Assembly: GCA_964550025.1 (NCBI GenBank)
Contig: CAZJYI010000038.1
Span: forward strand, 14,859 to 78,858
Length of the DNA: 64,000 bases
Reading direction: 5' to 3'
Origin: CAZJYI01 sp964550025
Lineage (GTDB): Bacteria; Verrucomicrobiota; Kiritimatiellia; UBA8416; CAYOBW01
The notes under the pieces are model-generated. The model did not search any database, was not told where the DNA came from, and was given only the letters and a program-made list of their open reading frames with translations. Positions 63,945 through 64,000 of the stretch are shown here, piece by piece (the first letter of the stretch is position 1; each line of letters starts with the position of its first letter). The translations under genes and the position numbers were made by a program.

Positions 63945-64000
63945 AGCTGTCCTTTATACACAAAAGTCACTGTCTTTCTCTCACGCTTAGGGGGGCCAGT
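63945..64000. other. Possible adapter/chimeric sequence at the contig end
   Basis: GAGGAATCCCCGCCCCTTG (63926-63944) matches the repeat at about 16353-16371, then departs in the middle of its hairpin. The next bases, CTGTCCTTTATACACAAAA (63947-63965), match the 19-bp Tn5 mosaic end used in library adapters at 14 of 19 positions. Confidence 0.4.

Noticed and set aside
1..64000. tRNA, rRNA, riboswitch, integrase, transposase or toxin-antitoxin genes
   Set aside because: None could be recognised by reading both strands. Short structured RNAs could be missed without a covariance-model search.

Overview
The window is GC-rich. It carries very long secreted proteins built from InlB-like, FG-GAP, LamG, beta-helix, SUMF1/FGE-like and dockerin-like modules, together with ordinary bacterial housekeeping genes (mfd, a DAHP synthase/prephenate dehydratase fusion). 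This fits the PVC superphylum best, probably Kiritimatiellota or a relative. That placement is inferred from gene content; no rRNA or tRNA gene was seen.

Layout. From 1 to about 45.3 kb every gene is on the minus strand and almost everything is surface or secreted protein. (i) A giant gene runs off the left edge (1-13743). (ii) A Uma2-family nuclease gene follows (14026-14670). (iii) Next is a secreted protein with one FGE/SUMF1-like domain (14891-16138). (iv) A complete 6321-residue giant gene spans 16825-35790. (v) A beta-helix/PKD protein (36624-45272) contains an exact 1632-bp tandem repeat. (vi) A dockerin-only remnant of another such gene lies at 45585-45790. The two giants are paralogous mosaics. 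Their recurring InlB-like (YGTxY...TNSV...CTGWTGTGSVP...WSGDVPPG...LTMD..RTVTAHF) domain appears to act as a scaffold: five-bladed GH43-like and six-bladed FG-GAP propellers are inserted into two fixed loops.

46.2-49.3 kb, plus strand: two small genes (the second frameshifted), a promoter, an FHA-GAF histidine kinase interrupted by an in-frame amber codon, and an overlapping two-receiver response regulator whose second receiver lacks the phospho-acceptor Asp. 49.4-58.2 kb, minus strand: a GH172/DUF2961 protein, the DAHP synthase/prephenate dehydratase/ACT fusion, an exported coiled-coil protein, mfd and a Cys-rich DUF6485 protein. 58.5-63.8 kb, plus strand: a 1758-residue secreted CotH/lamin-tail protein. 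The last ~56 bases look like adapter or chimeric sequence.

The window is full of short palindromic repeats: a 22-24 bp GNRA-loop hairpin, a 136-bp fold-back element, a 71-bp palindrome, a 98-bp inverted repeat at the mfd start, and several others. Two families also lie inside the giant genes and are translated in frame. Three apparent gene disruptions (a C7/G7 tract, one extra T, one TAG) may be real decay, phase variation or consensus errors; raw reads would decide.
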